Part shown: positions 24,964 through 35,502 of the stretch, piece by piece
How the letters are laid out: the number at the start of each line of letters is the position of its first letter
Position numbering within the stretch: position 1 is the first letter of the stretch
Assembly (NCBI GenBank): GCA_036850595.1
Contig: CM072148.1
Location: forward strand, 21,694,731 to 21,758,730
Length of the DNA stretch: 64,000 nt
From: Rhyacichthys aspro
Lineage: Eukaryota; Chordata; Actinopteri; Gobiiformes; Rhyacichthyidae
Direction: 5' to 3'
Program-made: the position numbers and the translations under genes
The notes under the pieces: generated by a model
Seen by the model: the letters and a program-made list of their open reading frames with translations, nothing else
What the model was told of the DNA's origin: nothing
Databases searched by the model: none

Positions 24964-27900
24964 CGTCAAATAATGCTGTCTGAAAAAAAAAACTGTGACT
25001 TTGAACATATATGAACCGAGCACAACCAATGGGAACCAATCAGAGACTTTTGTTTTTCTGCCTTCAGCTAAAACAGTTCTTTCTCAATAAGTCATGTATC
25101 GGCTTCATGTTTCACAGCTGGAAGGAGGTTGACGGGAAGTTCTTTTCTCTTTTCCAGGTTAGACATTGTTTTGTTTGAAAAGCCTCGCTGTGGGACCTAA
25201 ACCAGAGAAGAAGAAGAGGCTGCTTATCTCCTGACATCACTAAATGGGGCAGTAATACAAAAGACTGGGCGTTGGTTGAAAAAATAAGGCCAGTATCAGG
25301 ATAAGGCCAAACAAAGAAACAAAAACAAGACGAAACAAGAGCTGAGAGGAAAATCTGATACGAACTGACTAAAGTAAAAGTATGTTTGGTTGAAATACAT
25401 TTTCTAGATGATCATTTATACCATCATGCCTCCAGAAATAGTTTCACGGCAAATGTAATCTCTAGAAACAGAAAGGTAAAGACAAGACATTCAGACATTT
25501 GGGAAAAGTTTTGCTTCAGGTGTTTTTTGTTCTTTCTGAAAAAGACTCGTTGAAATAACTGACGTGGCAAAGGCCGTATCCAGTTATAGAGAGAGCATTG
25601 CAACACGTTTTGCTAAAAATCAAAAGACAAAACTATTGCAGTTTCATTTTTAAAAGAAAACTGTGAAATGCAAAGTTATATTATGCTGAGTGAATAATAA
25701 AATTAGATTTTAAATTATATCAAGCAAAAAGCACTTCCAAGGAAACAAATGTGTGTGAAAAAATGTGTGAAAAATGTTGTTTCTGTCCAATTATATGTTT
25801 ACACAGAGAATTATAAATGCATAAACAGGGTTATATTTATTACCCTGTTGTGAATCCAACGTAACCCTGAGCACTCATACAGTTAAACATTGTGAGTCAT
25901 TATTCTGCTGTTTGCTGGCATTTCTTTAACTATCCAATATGTGCCATGTGCTGTTTGTCAACTCTGATAAAGAACAATAATCTGAACTACACTGTAAAAC
26001 ACACATTATATTTGAGACAGTTGAACCCTGTCCCACACGAGGTGTTGTTAAATCTGCTCCAAAAGAAACAATGATCCAAGTGAACGACAGTAAAACAACG
26101 GTAAAAGAACCACAAAGTCTCTCAACAACACGGCTGTAAACGCAGAGAGACTGATATTAGACACTGGCAGCTCTGATCTGAGAACAAATACTGTTGTGAC
26201 TGAATATAAACAGTGATTGTCTTGCTGCTTATATCAGCTTCAGAGTCTGTGATAAACTGAGTGATTGAAATGGACAGTACACAGAAAACAGAACGCAGAA
26301 AACTCAATATATACAATACATATCACTGATAGAATGAGTGTTGGGTCTTTGTTTTAAATGAAATTATTGTAAAAGTTAAAACTCCCACAGAAATCTTGTT
26401 TGCATTAACACAAGAAATGTTTAGCCAGCACTAAAAATGAGACTATAGGTTATATACGTAGCCATTTTTCCCACAGAGAGGGGCCCTTATTCTCAGCCAT
26501 TATTTCAATATTTCACATATCAGAGGCATACAGATATATGCCTTATTACTGTCATGTCTTCTATGAGATGTCTCTTTTTTCAAAACTGCCCATGACTTTA
26601 GTGTGTGTGAGTTTGAGTTAAGGGGGCAGTATATCTATGTTTTCAGTAGCATATAAAATATCACTCTTTGCATGTGTCTATCTTCACAACAAAGCTGACT
26701 GTTAAATTGACTGTTAAATCCCTGCAATAAAAATATTAGCACCAGATGTCACTAAAAACTACAAACCCCAACTTCAAGATCAGTTTATTCTCACTGAGCA
26801 CCTTTGGTCATGTGACTGGGGCGGGACTATTTTGAGAGACTGTTAGCTGTGGTGTGGTGACAGAAACACCCAACCACCGATCTAAACCAGGACTTTGTGC
26901 AGACTGAAGTACTAAACCGGGGCTAAACTCAAGACTAAACCAGGGCCAAATTAAGAGTAAACCTAAAGCTAAAACTGACCAAACCCAGGGATAAACCAAG
27001 ATTAAACCTGGACCAAACTGAGGACCAAATGTAAAGTCTAGAACTAAATCAGGGCTCAACCAGGACTAACTAAGGTCAAAACATGGACTAAATGAAGGAA
27101 TGAACTTGGAAAAAACAGGACTGAACCCTCGACGCATGACCCAGTTTACCATTAAATGAACTGAACTCTGGTATAATTAAAACACAGTGGTCAGGTGAGG
27201 CACGTGAATGAGCTACCAGACCAATTCATGTTTGTGAAGACTTTAGAGGTGGTTTAACCTTTCTCAAGAGGTACTTTGAGGAGAGTTATGTCTTTACGTA
27301 ATATCTGGGGAAAGGTGCCTGAAAACAAATAGATTTTGGAAAAGGAAACCTCCAAAGCCTCAGCCGGGAGCAGAGGCCAGTGGGGGCTGTAGAGGCAGGG
27401 AACCCACACTGGTCCCATCATGTCATAATTCAGTTTTTAAACTCCGGCAGGAAAGGGGCTCGGACCAGCTCGTCAAACTCTATGAGGAAGATACAATGGA
27501 GTCACTGGAGGTTTTCAGCATCAAGTATTCTTTACAGCTCTCCCATTTCTTTTATTTTCTATAAAAGTTAGCATTTGCTTACACAACCCAGACCAAAAGG
27601 GTTATATGTCTATACACCTTTACCTCAAGCTCTTCAACCTGCAATAAATGCAACCTTGAAATTGGTACATATGCACACATTTTATGAAATGTGTTGAGAT
27701 ACCAAAATACTGGATTGATGTAAAAGATGAAATAATGTCACAGCTGGGATTTGATCTGGGGTTGTCATTATCTCTTGACTGCCATAGTGGACAAAGCAAG
27801 AAGAAAACATAATGCCAAACTGAGTGAGAACCTCACTGTGTGGAAAACAATCTCCAGATTGTGGATCTCCAGAGACAGTCTAACACCCTTCATGACAACA

Positions 27901-28146
27901 TGGAGGGGTTCATGGACTTATTGCTTCAGGTTCTGGACAGGATGCAGTCTGTGAGAACATGATTCTATACAGTCTTTATTAGTCTGTGTAGTGATGAGTG
28001 TTTATTTTATTTATTAATTTTATAGTATTGCCTGCTGTTTGAGTGTTGTTGATGTTCATATTGAAAAAAGGAGACTGTAATTTGAATAACACAAGACAAA
28101 AATCTTGGTTTTAGTTGTATTTACTTAGTTTACAACAAAGTTATCT
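24964..28146. other. Intergenic between genes C and D
   Basis: Holds the presumed promoter of gene C and decayed repeats, including a degenerate TAAACCAGG array at 26,865-27,120. The stretch 27,370-27,960 gives transposon-like short ORFs in both arms but no identifiable domain. No spliced gene was found. Confidence 0.5.
26865..27120. repeat. Degenerate array related to the receptor-intron minisatellite (left copy)
   Basis: Irregular repeats of GGACTAAACCAGGGC-like words with a period near 20. The words CTAAACCAGG and GGTTTAG are shared with the tight 21-bp array inside the receptor intron, in opposite orientation on this strand. Mirror copy at about 43,440-43,715. Confidence 0.7.
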
Positions 28147-28231
28147 TTTATTTGAAATCTGATGACCCAAGTTTTATGGCAGCGCTGAGGTGTGATGTTT
28201 CTTCAGAGGCCTCTTCTTCAGTGACTGTGGC

Positions 28232-31170
28232 TCAGTTTAAACAGCCTTTGAAGAAGTCAATGGGAGAAACTCTGCGACAGTCAGGACTGGCCATCCTCAA
28301 GACGCTGAGGACAGAAAATAGGTGTCTTTAACAGGATATAGACAATTTTAGCCGTGATTTCACATAGACAGGTACATAATTACTAACTCTTGGAACAAGT
28401 GATGCAAAGTGATATAACATGCGAAACACCAACACAAAAAACAAAAGAAAAAACATGTCGCTTCACAGCTCCTGCAGGGGGCACTATGAGGCCCTCCAAC
28501 TGACTGTTTGGTTTGGAGCAGTAAATCCTCTGTGTAAGCCAGGGCAGTAGGGCTCATGTCATTCAAAAAATCAATTCCATCAGTTTAGTTCCAAAGAAAG
28601 AGCTGCATCAAGATATGCATATGAACCTGATACAAACTGAAGCTCTGCTGGTAACAACAGCATGGAGCTAAATCCATATAAACCCACATTAAAGTATAAA
28701 ACTATATCTCCACCACAGAGAGATTCAGAGCAATGAAAACTGTGATTCTTAAATTGTGAACTGGTATTTGTCAAAACAATAAAGAGCCTGAGGGATTGGG
28801 GCAGCAGTATCCATGTAATTATATAATATAACAGCTGCAGTTTGTGGCGTTCACCTCCTTGCTGCTCACAACATTTGCATTCTATTTATTTTTATAATTT
28901 CTATTATATGCTGATTCGAGACTGATTCAACTATTGTCTAAACACTTTCCAAGCCTGAACGACCTTCAAGAAAGGAGGTTGAAACTTTGAAGGTAAGTGT
29001 GAACTTTTTTATCTGTTGAGTAAGTCCAATATAAACTATAAACTGTTTACCTCCTACTAGTGATGTAGAATAGTCTTGAGGCTGGTCTTGAGACTAGTTT
29101 GTAAAGGTCTCGATCCCTAATAGTCTTGGTCTTGTCTGGGTCTCAAACTCATGTTACTTGCTGTTGTCTCGGTTCTTGGGACTGAATGCGAACTTTCATT
29201 TTATATGTAATTAAAATTGCACTCTAACTCTGCCTCCTTCACCAAACTTCAATGAGTCTGGACTTGGTCTAAGACAGGACTAACTCTTCAACTGTTTACA
29301 TTTTTTGTCTGTTTGCGTGTATCTATTATAATGGATTGTACTCTGGTTCTGGTCTTGATTTGGTCTTTTTTATAAACCCTTTATAAACTGTCCTATGTTA
29401 GAAAGTGGAACATATGCTATAATAAAGCAGTGCATGAACTTACATCTCGTAAACCTTCTTGATGCAGAGCGTGTCCACTGTAACTTTATCGTTGATGACA
29501 CCTTTGGAGAAAAACAGGTTGTAAAGAATGAATTTATTATGATTGTACATTATCACACATTGCAAAAAATTGTAGGAACAGTTATAAAACAAACTGGTTA
29601 CACTAAAACAAATAAAACAACCCAGGTATAGTGACTAAAGAAAAGACAAAGTGGTGCGTGGGCAGGTGACAGGTCTGACAGCAAGAGAGAGAGAGATAGA
29701 TAGAGAGAGACGGCTGGAGGCGGGGTCTTAAATAGGCACAACAGCTCCACCTGCACATGGACACAGGCAAATGAAATACACCACACCAAGACCACTGGGA
29801 GGAAGGGGTCGTGACAACGGCTGCAGCATATTCTCTAACCTTCTGAATCCAATTACAGAAAATGCCTGTATAATAAAGTTTCTGTAGCTCTCTCTGCTCT
29901 GTTACACGGCAATATCAAGACGCACAATATTGCAATACACCGTTATATCCCTAATAAATAACCCTAAAACTTACCAATGCAGTCTCTGAGGTTAACACCC
30001 GCCATGATCCCTCCGTATCCGTTCATCTCCTCGCTGCTGTCAGACTCATCAGACTCTTCAGAGCTGTGCTTCTGAAAGTGGTGGGCTCCACGTTTACGTC
30101 TGGCGCCTGCGGTGGAGATCGGCGGGGAGGGGGTGGTGTTGGTGCCCGGTGGGTTAATGGATGTTGGGTTTGCAGCCATCACTGGGGCCATGAATGGTGA
30201 GTTGGCAATTCTCTCCACTTCACAGATGACTGCAGGAAGGAAAAAAAGAGGCATAAATGTGGCTCACAGATTTATTTTGAAGGTCTCCTGATCAGCTTTT
30301 AAGGAAAATGCTTTATAAAGATTGTATTTAATAGGATATTACACAAACAGGAAACAGGTTGGTAGAGAGGGGAGTGGGTAAATGATCTGTGCAGGAATTG
30401 AACCCAGGTCTCTCAGGTATATGGTGTGCGATCTACCAGGTGAGCCACCAAGACACCGCTAGGGGAAATGCTTTTGTTCGTGAAAAGATCCCTGTCATTC
30501 CCCAATTTGGAGTCACTCATGCTAGTGTCTTAACTCGCCAATATTATGTATTTTTTTTAAATCACAACAAATAGTTTGACATGTTCCTTTATATTTTGTA
30601 GCCTTTGTCGACTAATACTGACAATCAAACTATGTAACACAGCTGTAAAAAGTTTATCTTTTTGAATCATCAAACAAAACAAAAATCAGTTTAAAAAAAA
30701 AAAGTATGTTGAATTCCTTTTTGATTGTATACTGTTTATGGATTGTTTCTTGTAATGTAAGCATGTGTTTCCAAAGACATTGTGCCAATATATTCTGCAT
30801 CTGCTCAAATTTTGACACTGAACCTGGGACGATCTTTTGGGAAGATAGTCATTCTCTCAGATCCTGAAATGGACCAGGATTTTTCAGATTTTGTGACATC
30901 ACAGGTTTCTCCAGCCCAGACCTCAACTTTATTATTCCATATTTGAACAAAATCGGCCACTGAGACAAGAGCTTAGACCAGTGCTAGAAGCTCTTTTACC
31001 ATGATGTGACTCTCACCTATTGCCAAACTCTTGATTCGTTCTTTCATCATTTGCTTCACGCCGATGGCCATGAGCTGGCTTTTAAGCTCACAGCGGGACA
31101 CAGTGACGCCTTCAGAAAAACTGGGCACCAACACGGCCAGAGCCAACACCAGCAGTGGGGCGTGATTCAT
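28232..31170 (-). CDS. Gene D: highly diverged lysozyme-fold secreted protein with internal RRKR site (left copy)
   Basis: Four coding exons, 31170-31017, 30229-29975, 29501-29444 and 28304-28232, give 179 residues. Signal peptide about 1-20, then VTVSRCELKSQL as in lysozymes. VICEVER (52-58) marks the start of exon 2 as in gene E. The usual beta-domain (YGIFQ..FC) is gone; in its place are Pro/Thr-rich sequence (78-91), RRKR (95-98) and a Ser/Asp/Glu-rich stretch (107-119). Only six cysteines remain (27, 54, 135, 149, 165, 177): those equivalent to lysozyme C64 and C76 are missing, leaving C80 and C94 as a possible new pair. The calcium loop has become INDKVTVD, with key aspartates lost. Exon phases equal those of gene E. 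Polyadenylation signal at 28,147-28,152. The right copy is frameshifted. Confidence 0.8.
29070..29365. repeat. Degenerate GGTCTTG/CTCGGT repeat (left copy)
   Basis: Intron 3 of gene D contains decayed words such as GTCTTGGTCTTGTCTGGG and TCTGGTCTTGATTTGG, related to those at 18,465-18,575. Mirror copy at about 41,330-41,640. A similar motif is common in teleost dispersed repeats; the family is not assigned. Confidence 0.6.
29600..29830. repeat. GA-rich tract and possible retroelement remnant
   Basis: Intron 2 of gene D, close to exon 3, contains a (GA)/(GATA) tract at about 29,684-29,712. It lies beside a GC-richer block beginning, on the minus strand, TGTCACGACCCC and including TATTTAAG. 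It resembles an LTR fragment, but no convincing second end or target duplication was found. It is present in both arms. Confidence 0.35.
30320..30459 (-). mobile_element. tRNA-derived SINE in intron 1 of gene D (left copy)
   Basis: On the minus strand the element has a tRNA-like head (TGGCTCACCTGG as A box, GGTTCAATTCC as B box) followed by a pyrimidine-rich tail with CCTGTTTCCTG and CCTATTAAATA. It sits about 90 bp upstream of exon 2. Related copies are at 32,345-32,470 and 37,605-37,735; the last sits at the equivalent place in gene E. Confidence 0.75.
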
Positions 31171-31839
31171 CTTCTACTAACAGACAAACAGGAAATAAAA
31201 CACCAAGGTTAAAATGAGCTCATTCAAAAATGTATTACAAACTATTACTTGTTTATACACCTTTTATTTAACACCCCCACTTCCAAGTCTCTGTGCACAC
31301 CCACTGAAAACCACAGCCGAAAGTAAAACACTGACAAACACTGTTATCTTTACCTTTGGTTCATGCTATATTCTTTTCTTATGATTAATTATGGCTGATG
31401 ACAACATGTACACAAATAATAAAGATTAAAATTTGCTCTGACTATTTTCCTTTATTTGTCTCGCCAATGTCATAATTTTTGTCACATCTGCATTTAAAAA
31501 AACAAAAAACAAAACTCTATTCATTAAACTGGATTTGAAATGATTATATACATTTGTCCTTAAAATTGACTGTTCAGTATATAATGTGATTATACATTTT
31601 TCAATTAATTCACAGTTAATGTGCCTTTAGTGTGGCCCCATCTTTTGGCTATGGCCCCAAAAGTCTTCATAAACACCTCTGTTCAAATCAGTTACTCCAT
31701 TATCATTACTTTTTTTTTAATTAAAAATGACAAGAAAAATCTATTTAAAGTGAACTTGTTTTCAATAACATTCTGAAAATATAACAAAAAAGTGAATGAA
31801 TCTAATAAAGTGATATAAAATAGTGCAGATATTTCTCAC

Positions 31840-31907
31840 CAGTTTGTTCTTGTTCCTCTTGCTTCAGGAGTAAAGCCTGCTCTCATCAGGTTCACGCTGT
31901 ATTTATA
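31840..31907 (-). promoter_or_regulatory. TATA box and 5' noncoding exon of gene D
   Basis: TATAAATA on the minus strand (31,907-31,900) is followed about 25-30 bases later by a short leader containing AGAGCAGGCTTTACT, ending at a GTGAGA donor (exon end 31,840). The coding exon begins after an acceptor at 31,174. Gene E has the same arrangement and a related leader (AGAGCAGACTCCACT). Confidence 0.65.
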
Positions 31908-32344
31908 CTCAACTTGACCAAAACCAGTCTTTGTGTGAATCCAGACTGGCCCTTGTCCAAAGAAGAGGTGACTCAGCATTTTTGTTTTGTTTTGGTTTGT
32001 TTGTAAAATCATCTCTGAAGACGACACGCACCACAGATAATCTGTGAGAAATAAATGCTTGGAAAAATAAACACTATTTTAAAAAAACAATGAGATGAAG
32101 AGATTTCTAGATTCAATTTTATTATCAAGGAGTGCATATTTTATGGCTTTATTCCTGTAACATGTTCAAAATCTACTCTAATCTTTTTTAATTTACACTT
32201 TTGAATTGAATAAACATCTGTAGTGGCAATACATTCAAACAGGTTCACGTTTTAGAAGGTGTGTAGTTTCTGATTTTAAAAGTGCAGATTACATCCCAAC
32301 ACAATTCCTCTCTTAGAGCTTGTAGCCATTACTTGCCCAAACTC

Positions 32345-32470
32345 AATGTGTACCACATACATGAGAGACCTAGGTTTGATTCCGGCTCGGGTCTTTTGCC
32401 CAGTGTTGTTTCCCTCTCTCTCACCCTGTTTCCTGTCTACTGTCTACTATCAAATAAAGTGGGAAAAAAA
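32345..32470 (+). mobile_element. 5'-truncated SINE copy
   Basis: Starts within the tRNA-like head (GAGAGACCTAGGTTTGATTCC) and continues into the tail CTCTCTCACCCTGTTTCCTG, ending ATCAAATAAAGTGGG plus A-rich sequence. It is the same family as the elements in intron 1 of genes D and E, here on the plus strand. Confidence 0.7.
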
Positions 32471-32510
32471 CAAAAAACAAACAATTCAGAGCCTCAACTC
32501 ATTAAAATAA

Positions 32511-32549
<39 letters not shown>
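32511..32549. repeat. (ATT)n microsatellite
   Basis: Thirteen perfect ATT units directly beyond the A-rich end of the SINE copy, a common place for microsatellite birth. Confidence 0.95.
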
Positions 32550-34574
32550 AACACAACTAATGTAATGGTGAAGTTTAAAAATATTTCTATAGTAACAGTA
32601 AATACCTGTAAAAGCAAAAATAAAAATGTAGTAAATACACTGAAAAAAGTATTATAGTTACAATATGTAGAAAATACACAATATAACATATATTAAAATG
32701 TACCATTAAAGAAAAATGAATCAGAAATTACCATAATATCACTCACCAGTTATTAAAGTGTTTATATAGAAAACAATGGTGGCTATTCATGAAACGTAAC
32801 TGCTCACAAATTTTAAGTTTTTTTTATTTTATATTACATGGTTATTTTAACCATTTTATATTATATGATTATTTTAAACAATTATGCATTCTTTTATTGC
32901 TGTTTAAGCTCGACTGTAAGGCTTTTATTGTTTGATTTTTTGCATTGAGTTTTGACAATAATAACCTGCCATTAAATCAAAATTCAATAAAAACTGATAT
33001 TACTGCATCAAACTGAGCTGAAAGTGGACAATGGTTATGTCTGTGGGAAATAACATTTGCAATGGAGTCATATAACCTCCATTATAATCAGATTATGTGA
33101 TGACAATGAATAAAAGCCTTACAAAAATAAACTGGGATGACCTTTAGTTGAGAAGAATGATCATGGTTGTGTATAAAGGTAATAGGAGCCTGTCATAAGT
33201 CTAATGTTATTGTCTGTTTGTGTGAAGGCTTTTGCTGTGTCACTGTCCCAACACCCACCTGAGCATTTCTCAGGAGTGTGCAGGCCCAAAACCCAAGGAA
33301 ACGTCCCAAAAGAACAGGTTTCTTTTTTGTGAATGAAGTTACATTCCAGGAAAAATGCTGAGACTGGTTTCAGAAAGGCTAAAGTGACAAAGGTGAGACA
33401 CAAAAGGCTCAAGGTCTACGTGCAGCGCTCAGTGAAAACAGATCTGGGGTCAAGACTGGCTACATTTAGTAAAATTGTAAAAGTGAGGGAAGGACATAAT
33501 CTGAAGAGGATTGTGTTTCCACTGAGCTGTGAGGACAGTCACGACCACAACAGAGAACTTTGATGCGTTGTCATAAGTAAGATTAAGAACTCAGTAAAAC
33601 ACATTTTGTTTTATGATGTGGGAGGCTGGACATACATTCGTATACTGCTGCAACAGAGGAAGATTGTTTTGTGTTTTGCCCAGCTTTATAAACTTAAAAA
33701 ATCCAGAGAGCTGCAGCAGTTTACTTTATGTTAAAGCCCTGGCTACACATATACAGGTATTTTTTTAAACGCATACTTTTACTATTACTATGCATTTGTG
33801 CCTCTCGTCCACACGGAAATGTTTTCACTCCACAAAAGGGATATTTTTTAAAACAGCTTTCAAAGTGACGATTTAAAAACAGCAGAGACATGTAGACTAA
33901 CCAACCAAACAGAGCTTTTAATAACCGTACTGATGTTACAGCTGTTGATGTGTGTATTGAGCATGTGTGTATCCATGGTAACAACCACAATAAACAGAAA
34001 ACCCCTTTTTCTGCTTTTATTTTAAAGAAACATCTTTCACTTTTGGCATCAGACTCAGCATCGCTGATACTTTCAGAGTATCATCAAGAGTTTTCCACTG
34101 CCGAAGCAAAACAAACTCATTCATGAGTTCCTCTTCACGTTCATGTGTTTTCTGTTGTGTTTATAGCCATTGTGTGGTGAAAAGAACATTGCATTTGTAT
34201 TGGAGCCGTGTGAAAAAAATCCAGTCTTAGACCAAGTTCATCTCAAATACTACACTATTACTAGAATGTTACCTTTTTAACACAAAGTGAGAGAGATACA
34301 CGATGCCAACTCTTAACCTGAGGCAGGTCCTTTAAATGAAAACCTGGAGGTGACTGGATGAACCACCTTGTCATCAAAAATAACACTCATAAATTTCAGT
34401 GCTGCAGTGAATAAAATCATAACGAATATCAGCAGAATAAGATGAATTTTAGTCCATTTTTAAACTCACAGATCTCACGAGAATCCAGCTACTGGACAAA
34501 GTAAGGGTATAAACACTTTGCTCATGAAATAAACACTTTATATTACTGACCAGTAAAAATTTTGTTTTATTAAA

Positions 34575-34745
34575 GATTTTTTTAAAAAGTTTTTTTTTTT
34601 AGGATTGGAGGGGGGGTTGGGGGAAATAAAGCGGGTTGGGAAAAAAAGAACCTTTGGGGGGGAAAGAAGGGGGGAAGGGGTGAAAAAAAAAGGGAAAAAG
34701 TTTATATAAGTTTTTAAAAAAATTGAAAATTAGAAATTTTTTTTA
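34575..34745. other. Low-quality, homopolymer-rich patch
   Basis: The sequence changes abruptly into runs of G, A and T (for example GGAGGGGGGGTTGGGGG and GGGGAAGGGGTG) with almost no C, then returns to normal composition. This does not resemble a known repeat and looks like poor base calls or an erroneous patch. Confidence 0.6.
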
Positions 34746-35502
34746 ATTTTTTACTTTTGGCAGACAAACCTTGGACCAGTTTTATTTGTATAATAAAAGA
34801 AAAGCAGGAGAGGTCCCTCTGCTGCTGTGGGGGCTGAGTGGAGTCTGAGACAGGGACAAACAAAGACTTCCTAAATAAAAAGGCATTGCATTCTCTGTCC
34901 ACATTTTATAGACACATGCAGAACTTGTGACATAAAATAGAGTTTCCAAAAGCAGTTTGAAAGGAAGCTGAGAATGATCTTTTTCTACTTTTACTGTGAC
35001 AGTATACGACTATACCACCATCCTCTCCCATCACTACACACCAGGAATTACTCAGTTGAGTTTAAAGCAACACACCTACATTTTAAAAGATTACTACACA
35101 ATCACTCTATATCTCACGTACAAACAACAAGTCACCACTGTTTTTCCCTCTCAGCCTAGACTACACTGATTGTACTCTCGTTGTGAATCCTCAGGGACAT
35201 CACGTTCTGGTCAAACCAGTTCCTCAGTCTTTGTGTGGACTTAAACCTGTTTGACACATGTAGCTTTATTGTTTTCTTTTTTTGGCAGTGAAACCTTTTG
35301 TGTTTCTCTGCACGTAAATGGTATCAGATTTCAGAAAAAGGGAATAAATCAAAGACGGACCAGGACAAAAGAGTCACTTGTCCGTTGGGTTTCATGTTAG
35401 TAAAAGAGTGGCTTAATATTTTGTAAATGGGGTAATTTATTACCTACAATTCAGTAAATCTCAAAGAAAGCTATTGCTGTTAAAGAGTATTTATTGTTTA
35501 AT

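Larger units (their letters stand above)
5210..31060. repeat. Left arm of a giant inverted repeat
   Basis: This stretch reappears in reverse complement at 39,616-64,000. Paired landmarks give left+right coordinate sums of 70,676 at the inner edge, 70,569 (gene C start), 70,558 (smim28 exon 2), 70,470 (smim28 exon 1), 70,056 (unknown gene start), 69,142 (receptor exon 1) and 69,209 (receptor exon 2). The drift shows about 1.5 kb of net indels. The outer edge is set only by the end of the window, so the left arm probably continues to position 1. Exons are almost identical between arms; introns differ by scattered substitutions and indels. Confidence 0.97.
31910..35489. other. Single-copy spacer, no gene seen
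   Basis: AT-rich sequence with no mirror copy in the window. It contains a SINE fragment, an (ATT)n tract and a low-quality patch, each listed separately. ORFs such as 33,161-33,412 lack splice context. The geometric centre of the palindrome (about 35,300) falls here. Confidence 0.5.

Noticed and set aside
24964..25029. Extended start for gene C
   Set aside because: The upstream methionine is separated by a T-rich acceptor; the start at 24,963 opens a typical signal peptide.
27370..27960. LINE ORF1 remnant
   Set aside because: The translated pieces look transposon-like, but no diagnostic motif was recognisable.
29700..29830. Solo LTR in gene D intron 2
   Set aside because: TG...CA ends with a GCCGT-like flank can be drawn, but the element would be only about 105 bp and the match could be chance.
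30389..30459. tRNA gene
   Set aside because: A-box and B-box words are present, but no cloverleaf could be formed and a SINE tail follows; related copies occur elsewhere in the window.
33161..33412. Small secreted cysteine-rich protein
   Set aside because: The frame starts with a hydrophobic stretch, but it has no splice context, promoter or family match and lies in AT-rich single-copy spacer.
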